From: Lysobacterales bacterium
GTDB lineage: Bacteria; Pseudomonadota; Gammaproteobacteria; Xanthomonadales; Xanthomonadaceae
Assembly (NCBI GenBank): GCA_016718605.1
Contig: JADKCY010000003.1
Location: 1,240,001 to 1,304,000, forward strand
Direction of reading: 5' to 3'
DNA: 64,000 nucleotides
The position numbers were made by a program, and so were the translations under genes. Below, piece by piece: positions 18,263 to 26,419 of the stretch (positions are counted from its first letter, which is position 1; each line of letters starts with the position of its first letter). Under the pieces are notes generated by a model, which worked only from the letters and a program-made list of their open reading frames with translations, did not search any database and was not told the DNA's origin.

Positions 18263-18799
18263 CGAAGACGTCGGCCTGCACCACACAGTCCGCAATGAAA
18301 TGGATGCTCGGCCCCGCGCTCTCCGCCTGTACTAACCGCAGTCATGGCGCTTCGATCACGCCGCTCCCGCTCAAGGCTTGAATGGCGCGCTGCCCATATG
18401 GCGCGTGTCGCGGGGTTGGCGATGGCGATATCGAAGCACCGGATGCCCAGAGCGGGTCGGCCATTCAGCCGCGCCCCACCGCGGATCCAGACCACAAATT
18501 GTTCGCGTCCGTAGCGCTGAAGCTCGCCACCCCGACCGTCGGCGACAAGCTGCTGCGGGCATCGCTCATCCGCAGCGAATATAGACATCGAAGGGCGTAT
18601 CGTGCCGGATCTCGATCGCGAACTTGCCGGAAGGCCCATAGCTGATACGCAGCAGTGCGTCCGGGTGGCGCTCGCGGTATTCCGCCGCCATCGCCTTCAT
18701 CCCCGAACGCACGTCCGAAGTCGCCGCCACCCGCACTTCGCCCGCCAGGGCCGACCCGATGAGCAGCAGGCCAAGGACCAGCGCCAGCTAGGCGCTCAT
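18263..18799 (-). pseudogene. modA: Decayed modA (periplasmic molybdate-binding protein)
   Basis: The ATG at 18799 overlaps the stop of the upstream small gene in an intact ATGA junction, so this was the next gene of the Moco operon. The fourth codon is TAG inside a signal peptide that otherwise reads LALVLGLLLIGSALAGEVRV. It continues AMAAEYRERHPDALLRISYG, PSGKFAIEIRHDTPFDVYI, then shifts frame to GREQFVVWIRGG and DIAIANPATRAIWAA. These are hallmark ModA blocks (STGKLxxQI, APFDVFLSAD, AIANPxxAPYG). Premature stop plus frameshifts make it a pseudogene. Confidence 0.8.
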
Positions 18800-19149
18800 G
18801 CTGGACGCACCTTGCGCGGCAGCCGCACACGCACGCTGTCTCGGACGTCGACCTCGAACTCGACGGTCAGCGCTGCCTCGCCCTGGCGGATCTGGAAGGT
18901 CAGGCCCTCGCGGCACGGCAGGCGCTGCACATAATCCAGCACTGGCACGCGCGGCAGGCGCAGTTCCAGCTCAGCGCCGCGCCAGTCGAGCTCGGCCATC
19001 TCGCCCTCGTGCAGGCGCAGGCGCCGTTGCTGGCGATGAATCTCGTCCAGACGCGTCTCATCACAAAGCGCTAGGCCGTCAAACAGGCGCGAGAGTTCGG
19101 CTTCGGAAATGCGGAAGCGCAGATGCTGAGATTCAAGTTGCAGTTTCAT
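18796..19149 (-). CDS. Small conserved protein of the Moco operon (DUF7009-like)
   Basis: A 117-residue protein, MKLQLESQHLRFRISEAEL onward, mostly beta-strand by appearance (ELELRLPRVPVLDYV, LTVEFEVDVRDSVRVRLPR). It resembles short proteins of the DUF7009 type, which I recall occurring beside molybdate-transport and Moco genes; the family name is from memory and needs a profile search. It overlaps mobA by 17 bases at its start and the modA pseudogene by four bases at its end, so it sits inside the operon. Function unknown. Confidence 0.65.
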   Translation of the reverse strand: MKLQLESQHLRFRISEAELSRLFDGLALCDETRLDEIHRQQRRLRLHEGEMAELDWRGAELELRLPRVPVLDYVQRLPCREGLTFQIRQGEAALTVEFEVDVRDSVRVRLPRKVRPA

Positions 19150-19801
19150 AGGAATCCGATTGGGGATGCGGGAAGGGCGTAGCGGACACCAGGTGGTCAG
19201 AGTCTCGGGTCGGTAAGCCGCTTGCTAGCTTCCGCCAGTCCTCAGGCGTGTTGACGTTGTCGAGCAGCGCGCACTCCTCCGGGCCGAGCGATAGAGACTG
19301 CACGTCGAGTGCGGCCTGCAGCCGGTGCAGCGCGCGCGGGGCATCCGAATCGCCCAGCCAGCTCGCCAGCCACAGGCGCAGTTCCCCATCGAGCTGCAAA
19401 CGCATGGGCAGCGGGGACTCGGCGAAACGCGTACAGGCGCGCGGCGGCGCATCCAGCAATCGATGAAGCAGCGGCAGAGCAAGGCGGGGCATGTCCACCG
19501 GCACCACGAAGAGTACGCAATCGGGCAGCATTTGGGCGACGCTGGCGATACCGCCCAGCGGCCCGCGGCCTGGTGCCCGGTCGATCACGCCCGCGTACTC
19601 GGGTCGAGCACCGCTGACCACGACCTGCGACAACGGTAGCGCCGACAGCAGGGCGTGCATGTGCGCGATCAGCGGCTGTCCCTGCCAGTCGAGCCGTGCT
19701 TTGTCCCGGCCCATGCGCGTGGATGCGCCGCCCGCCAGCAGCAGGCCTATCCGCGGCACGGAGGCATCAGTGCTCGTGGCCACAGTCCGGCCCGTGCACA
19801 T
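19133..19801 (-). CDS. mobA: Molybdenum cofactor guanylyltransferase
   Basis: A 222-residue nucleotidyltransferase that joins GMP from GTP to molybdopterin, giving the MGD form needed by NarG. The diagnostic LLAGGASTRMGRDKARLDWQGQPLI lies at about residues 20-45, followed by GPLGGIASV and VVPVDMPRL (the metal-binding DMP). The start is uncertain: ATG 19801 overlaps moaE by 35 bases, and in-frame GTG codons at 19783 and 19759 are alternatives. The C-terminal tail after LDNVNTPEDW is unusually long and overlaps the next gene. Confidence 0.9.
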   Translation of the reverse strand: MCTGRTVATSTDASVPRIGLLLAGGASTRMGRDKARLDWQGQPLIAHMHALLSALPLSQVVVSGARPEYAGVIDRAPGRGPLGGIASVAQMLPDCVLFVVPVDMPRLALPLLHRLLDAPPRACTRFAESPLPMRLQLDGELRLWLASWLGDSDAPRALHRLQAALDVQSLSLGPEECALLDNVNTPEDWRKLASGLPTRDSDHLVSATPFPHPQSDSYETAT

Positions 19802-20291
19802 GCGGCTTCAGCTCCGCGGTCATCGGCTCGGCCTCGCGAACGCAGAGCGAACATCCCTCGCTCCATTCGCTGTCGCCACCGCTGTAGTGCTCCTTCTTCC
19901 AGATCGGCGACTCGTGCTTGACGATCTCGATGACCTTGCGACAGGCGCGGAAAGCCTCGTCACGGTGCGGCGTGCCAGCGGCCACCACCACCGCCAGATC
20001 GCCGATGCCAAGTCGCCCATGCGCGTGCGAGACATGAAGTCGCAGGTGCGGGCCGATCTCCTCGGCGGCCTCGCGGCAGGCCCGCTCGAACACCTTCAGT
20101 ACCAGCGGCGCGAACAGGCTGTAGCTGACCCCGGTGACGTCGCGGCCGTGGTTGGCATTGCGCACCCGACCGACGAACATCGTGATGCCGCCAAAGCCGG
20201 GATCGGAGACGAACTCGAGCGCGGTGGCGGGGTCTAGCGCGCGCTGATCGACGGCGTGCAGCTCCAGCTGGAAGGGCGATTCAGTCGTCAT
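19767..20291 (-). CDS. moaE: Molybdopterin synthase catalytic subunit
   Basis: A 174-residue large subunit of molybdopterin synthase, which transfers sulfur from MoaD thiocarboxylate to precursor Z (cPMP). Key parts are GGITMFVGRVRNANHGRDV, the SHAHGRLGIGDLAV segment, RDEAFRACRKVIEIVKHESPIWKKEHY with the catalytic Lys residues, and EWSEGCSL. The C-terminus has an extra HVHGPDCGHEH tail, rich in His and Cys, absent from textbook MoaE and possibly metal-binding. It follows moaD after three bases. Confidence 0.95.
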   Translation of the reverse strand: MTTESPFQLELHAVDQRALDPATALEFVSDPGFGGITMFVGRVRNANHGRDVTGVSYSLFAPLVLKVFERACREAAEEIGPHLRLHVSHAHGRLGIGDLAVVVAAGTPHRDEAFRACRKVIEIVKHESPIWKKEHYSGGDSEWSEGCSLCVREAEPMTAELKPHVHGPDCGHEH

Positions 20292-20294
20292 GGC

Positions 20295-20558
20295 TCAGCC
20301 TCCACTGACCGGCGGCAGCAGCCAAAGGCGGCGGTCTGTAGGAATCGAATCGCCGTCGCGCAGCACGCTGTCTTCGCCTGCAAACGCCGAGACGCGCAGC
20401 AGGTCTGGCTTGAAGCGCGGCCAGTGTTGAAGACCGTGTGCCTGCAAGGCGGCGCGCGCGTCGGCTACCGCGGCGTTGCCGTCGGGCAGGTCCAGCTGCA
20501 GCAGACTGTCAGGCTCGAACTCACTGAAGCAGCCGAACAAGCGGACTTCGATTTTCAT
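20295..20558 (-). CDS. moaD: Molybdopterin synthase sulfur carrier subunit
   Basis: An 87-residue ubiquitin-like protein ending in LPPVSGG. The terminal Gly-Gly is the site where the thiocarboxylate forms and then enters the MoaE active site. The internal pattern IEVRLFGCFSE and AFAGEDSVLRDGD is typical. It overlaps the moeA stop by four bases and precedes moaE by three, giving tight coupling of the two synthase subunits. Confidence 0.93.
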   Translation of the reverse strand: MKIEVRLFGCFSEFEPDSLLQLDLPDGNAAVADARAALQAHGLQHWPRFKPDLLRVSAFAGEDSVLRDGDSIPTDRRLWLLPPVSGG

Positions 20559-21811
20559 GCAATGGTCTCCATGGAAAGCTGCAGGCCCCAGTGTTCGAGG
20601 CCATGCACATCGATGTGTGTGCCGGCGGGCAGGACTTCAGCCTCAGCCGGTAGTGCAGCCCAGGCATTGGCCTCGGCTAGCGGGCGCACCTTGAAGGACT
20701 CCTGTCCGCGCAGCAGCTCCACGCCAATGCGCCCGTCCTCCGCGATCCGTACGCAAGCCTTCTGGTACTGGGTGAAACCAGACTTCTTGCTTGCGTCAGC
20801 AAGCAGCGGCAGCCGCCACGGCCGCTCGGGCTTGAGACCCAACAGGGCCCGCAGGGCCGCGCAGACGAGGAAGCGGAAGCCCACGGCGCTGGAGGCCGGA
20901 TTGCCGGGCAGGCCGAAATAGAGCTGGCCACCCGGCAGGCGCGCGAACAGCAGAGGTTTGCCCGGACGCATGCGCAGCTTGTGGAAGACCAGCTCCGCAC
21001 CGAGTTCACGAAGCACTTCGGGTACGAAGTCATAGCGCCCCATCGACACCGCACCAGTGCTCAGGATCACCTGCGCTCCCGCATCAACGGCTTCGCCGAT
21101 CGAATGCCGCAGTGGCGCCGGTTCATCCGGCAGAACGGCATAGCGCATCAGCTCGGCACCGGCTGCAGCGATCGCCGCCGAGAGATACGGCCCATTGCTG
21201 TTGCGGATCTCGCCTGATCCCAAGGGCGCGCCGGCCTCGACCAGCTCGCGACCAGTACAGAACAGGGCCAGCCGCGGCCGACGCACGATGTCGACGCGCG
21301 CACAGCCGATGCCAGCGAGCAGCAGGAACTGCTGGGGGCCGATGCGGGTGCCGGCAGGCAGCGCACGTTCGCCGCAGCGGATGTCTTCGCCGACACGACG
21401 GATGTGCTGGCCAAGCGGCACCTCGGCTGTGATCTCGATGCGCAGCGCGCGCCCCGCGGCGTCCTGTTCCAGCACGCGGATCTGCTCCACCGGAACCACG
21501 GCGTCGAGGCCATCGGGGATGCGCGCGCCGGTCATGATTTCGCAGGCAGCATCGCTGGCGCGTGCTGCATCGCCGGCGGCCTGTTCGCCGCGCACCTCGA
21601 ACACTTCACCGGCCTGCGCGGTCCGCGGGCCCAGCGGCAGCGCATAGCCGTCCATCGCGGTGTTGTCGAAGGGTGGCAGGTCCTCGGCGCAGATCACGTC
21701 GGCCGCCAGCACCTGATCCGATGCGACGTCGACAGCGACGGACTCGGCGGGATTGCGCTGCAAGCCCTGCAGGATCAGCGCGCGCGCAGCCTCGACCTCA
21801 AGCATGACCAT
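20555..21811 (-). CDS. moeA: Molybdopterin molybdenumtransferase
   Basis: About 418 residues. It inserts molybdate into adenylylated molybdopterin. Seen in order: AEDLPPFDNTAMDGYALPL near residues 45-65, EIMTGARIPDGLDAVVPVEQ, GEDIRCGERALPAGTRIGP, LFCTGRELVEAG with GEIRNSNGPYL, ILSTGAVSMGRYDFV, MRPGKPLLFARL and FGLPGNPASSAVGF. All are standard MoeA blocks. ATG at 21811 or 21805 is likely the start, overlapping the moaC-mog stop. With modABC dead in the same operon, the molybdate for this step must enter by another route. Confidence 0.95.
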   Translation of the reverse strand: MVMLEVEAARALILQGLQRNPAESVAVDVASDQVLAADVICAEDLPPFDNTAMDGYALPLGPRTAQAGEVFEVRGEQAAGDAARASDAACEIMTGARIPDGLDAVVPVEQIRVLEQDAAGRALRIEITAEVPLGQHIRRVGEDIRCGERALPAGTRIGPQQFLLLAGIGCARVDIVRRPRLALFCTGRELVEAGAPLGSGEIRNSNGPYLSAAIAAAGAELMRYAVLPDEPAPLRHSIGEAVDAGAQVILSTGAVSMGRYDFVPEVLRELGAELVFHKLRMRPGKPLLFARLPGGQLYFGLPGNPASSAVGFRFLVCAALRALLGLKPERPWRLPLLADASKKSGFTQYQKACVRIAEDGRIGVELLRGQESFKVRPLAEANAWAALPAEAEVLPAGTHIDVHGLEHWGLQLSMETIA

Positions 21812-22835
21812 GCACTGCCCCACTCACCGGGTGCGGTTCACCGCGCAGCATCGCCCGCGCATGCGCCAGCAGCGGCCCGAGAATGGCCATGCCCTGGCTC
21901 ACGGCCTTGGGGCTGCCCGGAAGCAGGATCACCAGACAGCCGCCAATCAGCCCCGCCTCGGCCCGCGACAGCCAGGCCAGTTCTGTGTGGTGGCGGCTTT
22001 CGCTGCGGAACAGCTCGCCGATGCCCGGCACGCTGCGATCGGCGACAGTACGCAAGGCTTCAGGGCTCAGGTCGCGCAGACCGAAACCAGTGCCGCCGGT
22101 GCACAGCACCAGCTCAAGCCCCGCGTCGGCCAGCGCGCGCAGGCGCATCGACAAGGCTTCGATGCCATCTTGCAGGATCTCGACCACCTCGGGCGCGGCA
22201 CCCAGCGCCAGCAGGGCCTGCGTTAGCAGGGGGCCGGATCTGTCCTCATACACGCCAGCAGCAGCCCGATCGCTGAGCGTCAAGACCGCGCAGCGTGCCC
22301 CGTCCATCCGCGCCGGCGACTGCGGCCGGTAGTGCGCGCGCTCCTCTTCGCTCAAACCGTCAGGACAGATCCACAGACCCTTCTTGCCGCCCTCCTTGAA
22401 GAGCAGCTGGATGGACTGCAGCGACAGCGCCGGCTGCACCGGCTTGGTCAGGTCGTAAAGAGTCAGAAGGGCCGCATTGACGCCAGCCAGCGCCTCCATC
22501 TCGACACCGGTGCGGGCTTCGCAGGCAACCTCGCAGTACACGCGGATGGCGCGGCGCTCGGGCACCGCGACGCAGCGCACGTCGACGTACTCCAACAGCA
22601 GTGGATGGCAGAGCGGCATCAGCTGGGCGGCCATCTTGGCACCCTGCAGGCCGGCGACCTCGGCCATCAGCAGGGCATCGCCCTTGGGCAGACGACGCTC
22701 GACGATGGCCTCGAAAGCGTCGCCCGGATGCAGCTCACCAACCGCCACAGCGCGCCGACGGGTCGGGCGCTTGCGGCGGACATTGGCCATATGAAAGCCG
22801 GCCCCACCGGGACCAGTTTCGGGTGCATGCGACAT
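21798..22835 (-). CDS. Fused MoaC-MogA/MoaB protein
   Basis: A 345-residue bifunctional protein. Residues about 10-165 are MoaC, the cyclic pyranopterin monophosphate synthase (FHMANVRRKRPTRRRAVAVG, KGDALLMAEVAGLQGAKMA, LMPLCHPLLLEYVDV, EARTGVEMEALAGVNAALLTLYDLTK). Residues about 180-340 are MogA/MoaB, which adenylylates molybdopterin (CAVLTLSDRAAAGVYEDRSGP, VLCTGGTGFGLRDLSPEAL). The fusion joins an early and a late step of the pathway. Similar MoaC-MoaB fusions are known in some bacteria. It follows moaA after three bases. Confidence 0.92.
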   Translation of the reverse strand: MSHAPETGPGGAGFHMANVRRKRPTRRRAVAVGELHPGDAFEAIVERRLPKGDALLMAEVAGLQGAKMAAQLMPLCHPLLLEYVDVRCVAVPERRAIRVYCEVACEARTGVEMEALAGVNAALLTLYDLTKPVQPALSLQSIQLLFKEGGKKGLWICPDGLSEEERAHYRPQSPARMDGARCAVLTLSDRAAAGVYEDRSGPLLTQALLALGAAPEVVEILQDGIEALSMRLRALADAGLELVLCTGGTGFGLRDLSPEALRTVADRSVPGIGELFRSESRHHTELAWLSRAEAGLIGGCLVILLPGSPKAVSQGMAILGPLLAHARAMLRGEPHPVSGAVHGHA

Positions 22836-22838
22836 GAT

Positions 22839-23822
22839 TCAGCCTCCGATGGATGCGAGATGTGGGGTCAGGCCGGTCTGACCTTCGTGCAGGCCATGGC
22901 CCAGGGCCTTGAGCCCGAGCTGGCTGATGAGCGCAGCCTGCAGCTCGTCGGCCTGATCTTCGTCCTGCAGCAGCGGCCGCAGAGGGATACCGACGTTGCC
23001 GAACAGGCACAGCCGGAGATCGCCCGACGAGGTCACCCGCAGCCGGTTGCAGCCGGCGCAGAAGTCCCGAGAGTAGGGCGCGATGATGCCGATCCGGCCG
23101 CGGTAGTCGGGATGCGCGTATTCGCGCGCCGGGCCGGCGTCGGCGGCGCGCGGCAGCAAGCCCCAGCCTTCGGTCTGCAGCGCGTCTTCCAGCGCCTCGG
23201 CACGGTAGTGATGGCGACGGAAATACTCGAGGTTGTCGCCGGTCTGCATCAGCTCGATGAAGCGCAGGCTGATCGGTCGGTCGCGCAGGTAGTCGAGGAA
23301 GGCGGGCAGCTGATCGTCGTTCAGGCCGCGCAGCAGCACCGCATTGAGCTTGACTGCAGAGAGCCCCAGAGCCAATGCCCGCTCGATCCCGTCGAGGATG
23401 TGCGGCAGGCGGTCATGCCCGGTGATCTCGGCGAACCGCGCGCGGTCAAGCGCATCCACGCTCACGTTGAGGTGACTGAGGCCCGCAGCGCGCCAGTCAT
23501 CGATCCGCTGTGGCAGCAGCACACCATTGGTGGTCAGCGCGATCTTCTCGACACCGGGGACGGCCGCTGCGACACCGATGATGTCCGTGAGGTCGCGGCG
23601 CAGACTGGGTTCACCCCCGGTCAGGCGCACCTTGCGCATGCCCAGCCGGGCGAAGCCCGTGAGCAGGCGACGGATCTCGTCCACACCGAGATGGCGTGGC
23701 AGATCCGGGCGCGCCTGGTACCCCTTGGGCAGGCAGTAGCTGCAGCGGAAGTTGCAGGCTTCGATAACCGAGAGCCGCAGATAGGGGAAACGCCGACCGT
23801 AGCGGTCGATCAGGGACGCCAT
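22839..23822 (-). CDS. moaA: GTP 3',8-cyclase (radical SAM)
   Basis: A 327-residue enzyme catalysing the first step of Moco synthesis. The radical-SAM motif CNFRCSYC gives Cys23, Cys27 and Cys30; the C-terminal cluster is formed by FCAGCNRLRVT and LRLCLFG. The chain ends in IGG, the Gly-Gly tail needed for activity. The ATG at 23822 is fixed by AAGGAG seven bases upstream; an open extension to 23969 lacks homology and is probably leader RNA. It is the first gene of the minus-strand Moco operon, with a strong FNR-type box about 180 bases upstream. Confidence 0.96.
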   Translation of the reverse strand: MASLIDRYGRRFPYLRLSVIEACNFRCSYCLPKGYQARPDLPRHLGVDEIRRLLTGFARLGMRKVRLTGGEPSLRRDLTDIIGVAAAVPGVEKIALTTNGVLLPQRIDDWRAAGLSHLNVSVDALDRARFAEITGHDRLPHILDGIERALALGLSAVKLNAVLLRGLNDDQLPAFLDYLRDRPISLRFIELMQTGDNLEYFRRHHYRAEALEDALQTEGWGLLPRAADAGPAREYAHPDYRGRIGIIAPYSRDFCAGCNRLRVTSSGDLRLCLFGNVGIPLRPLLQDEDQADELQAALISQLGLKALGHGLHEGQTGLTPHLASIGG

Positions 23823-23990
23823 GTGCCACTCCTTTCCAGATCGGGAAAGGCCAGCCGTTTCCAGCCGACCCCGGTGGTCGCATCGACCACGGCCGGCCTC
23901 CATTGCCGGCACGCCGGCGGCAGGAGGTTCGGCTTTGGAGCGCCGCCCGAACCGCGGCGGCCCCGGCACCTTACGGTGACGACAGTCTCC
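23823..23990 (-). promoter_or_regulatory. Structured moaA leader; candidate Moco-responsive element
   Basis: About 170 bases of GC-rich leader separate the FNR-type box from the moaA ATG. Next to the start, CCTTTCC-CGATCT-GGAAAGG can form a seven-pair stem whose 3' arm contains the AAGGAG ribosome site, so the stem would hide it. Several further inverted segments lie upstream (for example GCCGGC and GGCCGGCC). moaA leaders in many gammaproteobacteria carry a Moco RNA motif; assignment to that motif is inferred, not demonstrated. Confidence 0.4.
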
Positions 23991-23995
23991 CTGAA

Positions 23996-24009
23996 TTGAC
24001 CCGGGTCAA
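23996..24009 (-). promoter_or_regulatory. FNR/Dnr-type box for the Moco operon
   Basis: TTGAC-CCGG-GTCAA is a perfect 14-base palindrome of the FNR/Dnr type, the most symmetrical such box in the window. It lies about 180 bases before moaA, so the transcript would carry a long leader. It would couple Moco synthesis to oxygen limitation, together with nar. Confidence 0.6.
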
Positions 24010-24275
24010 GCGCGGGTCAGACTGACCGAAGCGTGACGGGCTCGAGTATCTGCTTGCGACCCGATGCATCAGCGGTAAAGTTCTAGAACTTGGCAGCCGT
24101 GAACGCGGCGACGGCATTGAACTGATCACCCTCACGAAACAGATAGCCGCCCGCTTGATTAGGGCCGATGCGCTACACCAGATGACGGAAATCCAGCAGC
24201 GCCGACTTCTCATGGCTTTCGGCACGGCAGGCGCCTGAGAAAGCACAGCTACTTCAGAAGCTGATCGCGTCACCG

Positions 24276-24518
24276 TCATCGGCGACCGGGTTTGCGCGCG
24301 GGCGGCAAGGGCTCAGGCTGCGACAAGGCATCGCGAGTGTCGTGGCGACTTGAGAGCCGGTTCAGCGCATAGCCGATCGCGGCGCCCGACTGGCACAGCG
24401 CTTCACAGTGAGGCCGCGCGCTCGGGCCATCATTGGCGCACTTCTGCGCGCGAAAACAGCTGAGCGACTGCTCGCAATAACAGCCGTCCAGCCTCGGACA
24501 CCCGTAGTCTGCGGCCAT
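24276..24518 (-). CDS. Small cysteine-rich protein coupled to the hemN remnant
   Basis: An 80-residue protein starting at ATG 24518, which shares one base with a TGA of the hemN-remnant frame (TGATG), a classic coupling junction. The first 45 residues hold seven cysteines (YGCPRLDGCYCEQSLSCFRAQKC, then PHCEALC), suggesting a metal or cluster site or structural disulfides; the rest is basic and disordered-looking. I recognise no family. The 266 bases downstream toward the FNR-type box at 23996-24009 show no gene. Confidence 0.4.
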   Translation of the reverse strand: MAADYGCPRLDGCYCEQSLSCFRAQKCANDGPSARPHCEALCQSGAAIGYALNRLSSRHDTRDALSQPEPLPPARKPGRR

Positions 24519-24540
24519 CAAAACTCATGAGATCGGTGTC

Positions 24541-25764
24541 TCAGAGAGGTGCCAAGGCCTCCAGTTCCGACTGGAAGTAGGCAGCGAACTTGACCTCGTG
24601 CCGCGCTTCCAGCACGGCGGAATCGACCTCGCACAGCAGTTTGTGAAGCAGATCGCTGCGCAGGCGGGCATCCGCGTCCATCCATAATCGGCAGCTCGCC
24701 CATGTCCACGGCACTCTCCCAGGCCAGCAGGTCCACCTGGTTCTTGAAGCAGGCATCTCCGATGCGACTTTGCGCACTGACTCCCAGCCCGACGAGGTCG
24801 GTTTCGGCATGCGGCGTATAACCCAGCGCATTGCGATGCCGCTGGCCGCTGCGACGAGCCCGGGAAAGGTCGTCCTGCGGCAACGCGAAGACATCCAGCC
24901 CGATCGGGTCGTAGCCTGCGGCCAGTAGCGCCCGCACAGCTAACGCACGCTGCCCGATGCGCTCGCCAAGCTGCCGCGCGGGCGGCCCTGAGGCCGCCGA
25001 GGCGAGTCGCGTGCGCCCTCCGAATGGATGGAGGCTGATGCGATCGGGGCGTTGCTCCAACAGGAGTTCCAGCCACTTCAGTAGATCGTTTTCGCTGCGT
25101 CCCGGCAGGCCGTACAGCGTATCAGAGCACATCGCGCGGAAACCTGCCGTGCGCGCATCCTCGACTGCGGCCGCAAGCTCGGCGTGAACCGGCCGACGCT
25201 ACAGACGCGCCTGGGTAGAGGCTTCGAAATCGAACACCGTGAACCGCGCGCGGTTGAAGCCGAGGCCGGCGAAACCGGAGATTTCCTCTGGACAATGCTC
25301 ACCCACCGGCAGCTCGATCATGAACTCGCGCTCCCGTCCGCGGCTCAGGAAGAAATGCCGTGAGGCCGCGTAGAGAAGCTCCGCCAGCGCCGCCGGATCG
25401 ATTTGCTTCGGCCACCACCTCCGACATTCAGCTGGATCAGATCGCGATCGCGATCGAACAGTGGCGCCGCCAGTTCGCGCTCGCGGGCCAGCCTATCGAA
25501 ATGCGCCCTGACCTTGCCGGAGTCGGCCTCCACAGTGAAGGTACCCGGGCAATGGAAGCAGGGCTGCTCAGCGAAGGGCACGTGCTGGTACAGCGAAAGC
25601 CTGCGCGGCACTGGGTCATCATTGGTTTCGCGAGCCGCAGCCCAGAGTTAGCGCTCGCCGACCTCCGGCGAAAAACTCGCCGGGTCCGGAAAACCCTGGA
25701 AACGGGCGTCGAGGCCGGAGAACCCGAGCAAAGGATCCGTGGCGAAGGCGCGGGTCGTGGGCAT
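24541..25764 (-). pseudogene. hemN-like pseudogene (oxygen-independent coproporphyrinogen oxidase family)
   Basis: Starts at ATG 25764 (PTTRAFATDPLLGFSG) and shows HemN blocks across several frames with stops: PRRLSLYQHVPFAEQPCFHC, LIQLNVGGGG, DTLYGLPGRSENDLLKWLELLL, DRISLHPF, GLDVFALPQDDLSRA, GYTPHAETDLVGLGVSA, and a C-terminal piece ending LLHKLLCEV to ALAPL. The radical-SAM CxxxCxxC has lost its first Cys (Ala in FAEQPCFHC). At least three frame changes and early stops make it non-functional. An FNR-type box lies upstream at 25800-25813, matching control of true hemN genes. A second HemN-like gene lies at 52.9-54.3 kb. Confidence 0.75.
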
Positions 25765-25799
25765 GGCTGCAGTCTCGACTCAACGTAAGGGCTGATACA

Positions 25800-25813
25800 T
25801 TGATCCAGGTCAG
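25800..25813 (-). promoter_or_regulatory. FNR-type box upstream of the hemN pseudogene
   Basis: TTGAT-CCAG-GTCAG read on the plus strand (CTGAC-CTGG-ATCAA on the minus strand). It is centred about 42 bases before the pseudogene ATG at 25764, so it may have overlapped the core promoter rather than stood at a classic activating distance. The box has outlived the gene it served. Confidence 0.45.
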
Positions 25814-26100
25814 CCGAGGACGCGATGGCAGCGACCGTATAACCGAGTGATCTTCAGACGCTTTTCTCGGGCCGGGAGCGCGATGATGTCCTCGGAGAAG
25901 CGCTTCAGCGTTGGGGTGCAATCGCCCGGCAGCAGCAGCTCAATTGGTTCGAGGCGCCAGCGACGAGTGAAGGCGGTGTCCAACGCTGCCGCAAGTTCAG
26001 TGCGTGTATTCACCCGATGGCCGTCACCGCCCAGCCTCACTGCCGGCTCGGCATTGCGCCAGTCGTCGAGGTCGGCGCGCGCGACTCCGACTGGAAGGCG
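25810..26100 (-). pseudogene. 3' fragment of a TPP-dependent 2-keto-acid decarboxylase
   Basis: On the minus strand the frame reads VARADLDDWRNAEPAVRLGGDGHRVNTRTEL, then AAALDTAFTRRWRLEPIELLLP and SEDIIALPA. This matches the C-terminal end of indolepyruvate/pyruvate decarboxylase-type enzymes (ADLxDWxYAxL, GGxGxxVxTRxELxAAL). Only about the last 90 residues remain; the TPP-binding and catalytic domains are missing. It is debris between the hemN remnant and the ISL3 remnant. Confidence 0.55.
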
Positions 26101-26419
26101 CGGATTTGAGGTTCATTGCCGCTAACAGGCAGTCGCCGATGTCAGAGCCAGTCGGCGGCGTGCCGTGACGCTAAAGACAGGCGTTAAATGCGGATGCGAG
26201 GTCTGCCGCGCACCATCAGGGCGTCGACCGAGGCCGCGAGAGATGTCGGCTATCCGGCAGATTCGGTTGAAGTGACCTCACGAATCAGTCCTTCCAGCAA
26301 CCACGCTGTGGTTGCGAGCTCGAACCCGAAGCGAGGCTGGTTGTCGAATATCGCCTGCTTGAACGCGACTCGGGTATGCCTCTGGTTGTCGCTGTCGGCG
26401 GCTATGGGTGTGGCACGGC
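26101..26419. other. Intergenic DNA between decayed elements
   Basis: No supported gene, RNA or regulatory site. Short open frames here have no recognisable motif or ribosome site. Probably the junction of the ISL3 remnant with older sequence. Confidence 0.4.

Noticed and set aside
23971..24275. Minus-strand open frame between the moaA promoter and the small Cys-rich gene
   Set aside because: It crosses the FNR-type box, has no ribosome site and its translation is Ser/Arg-rich filler.
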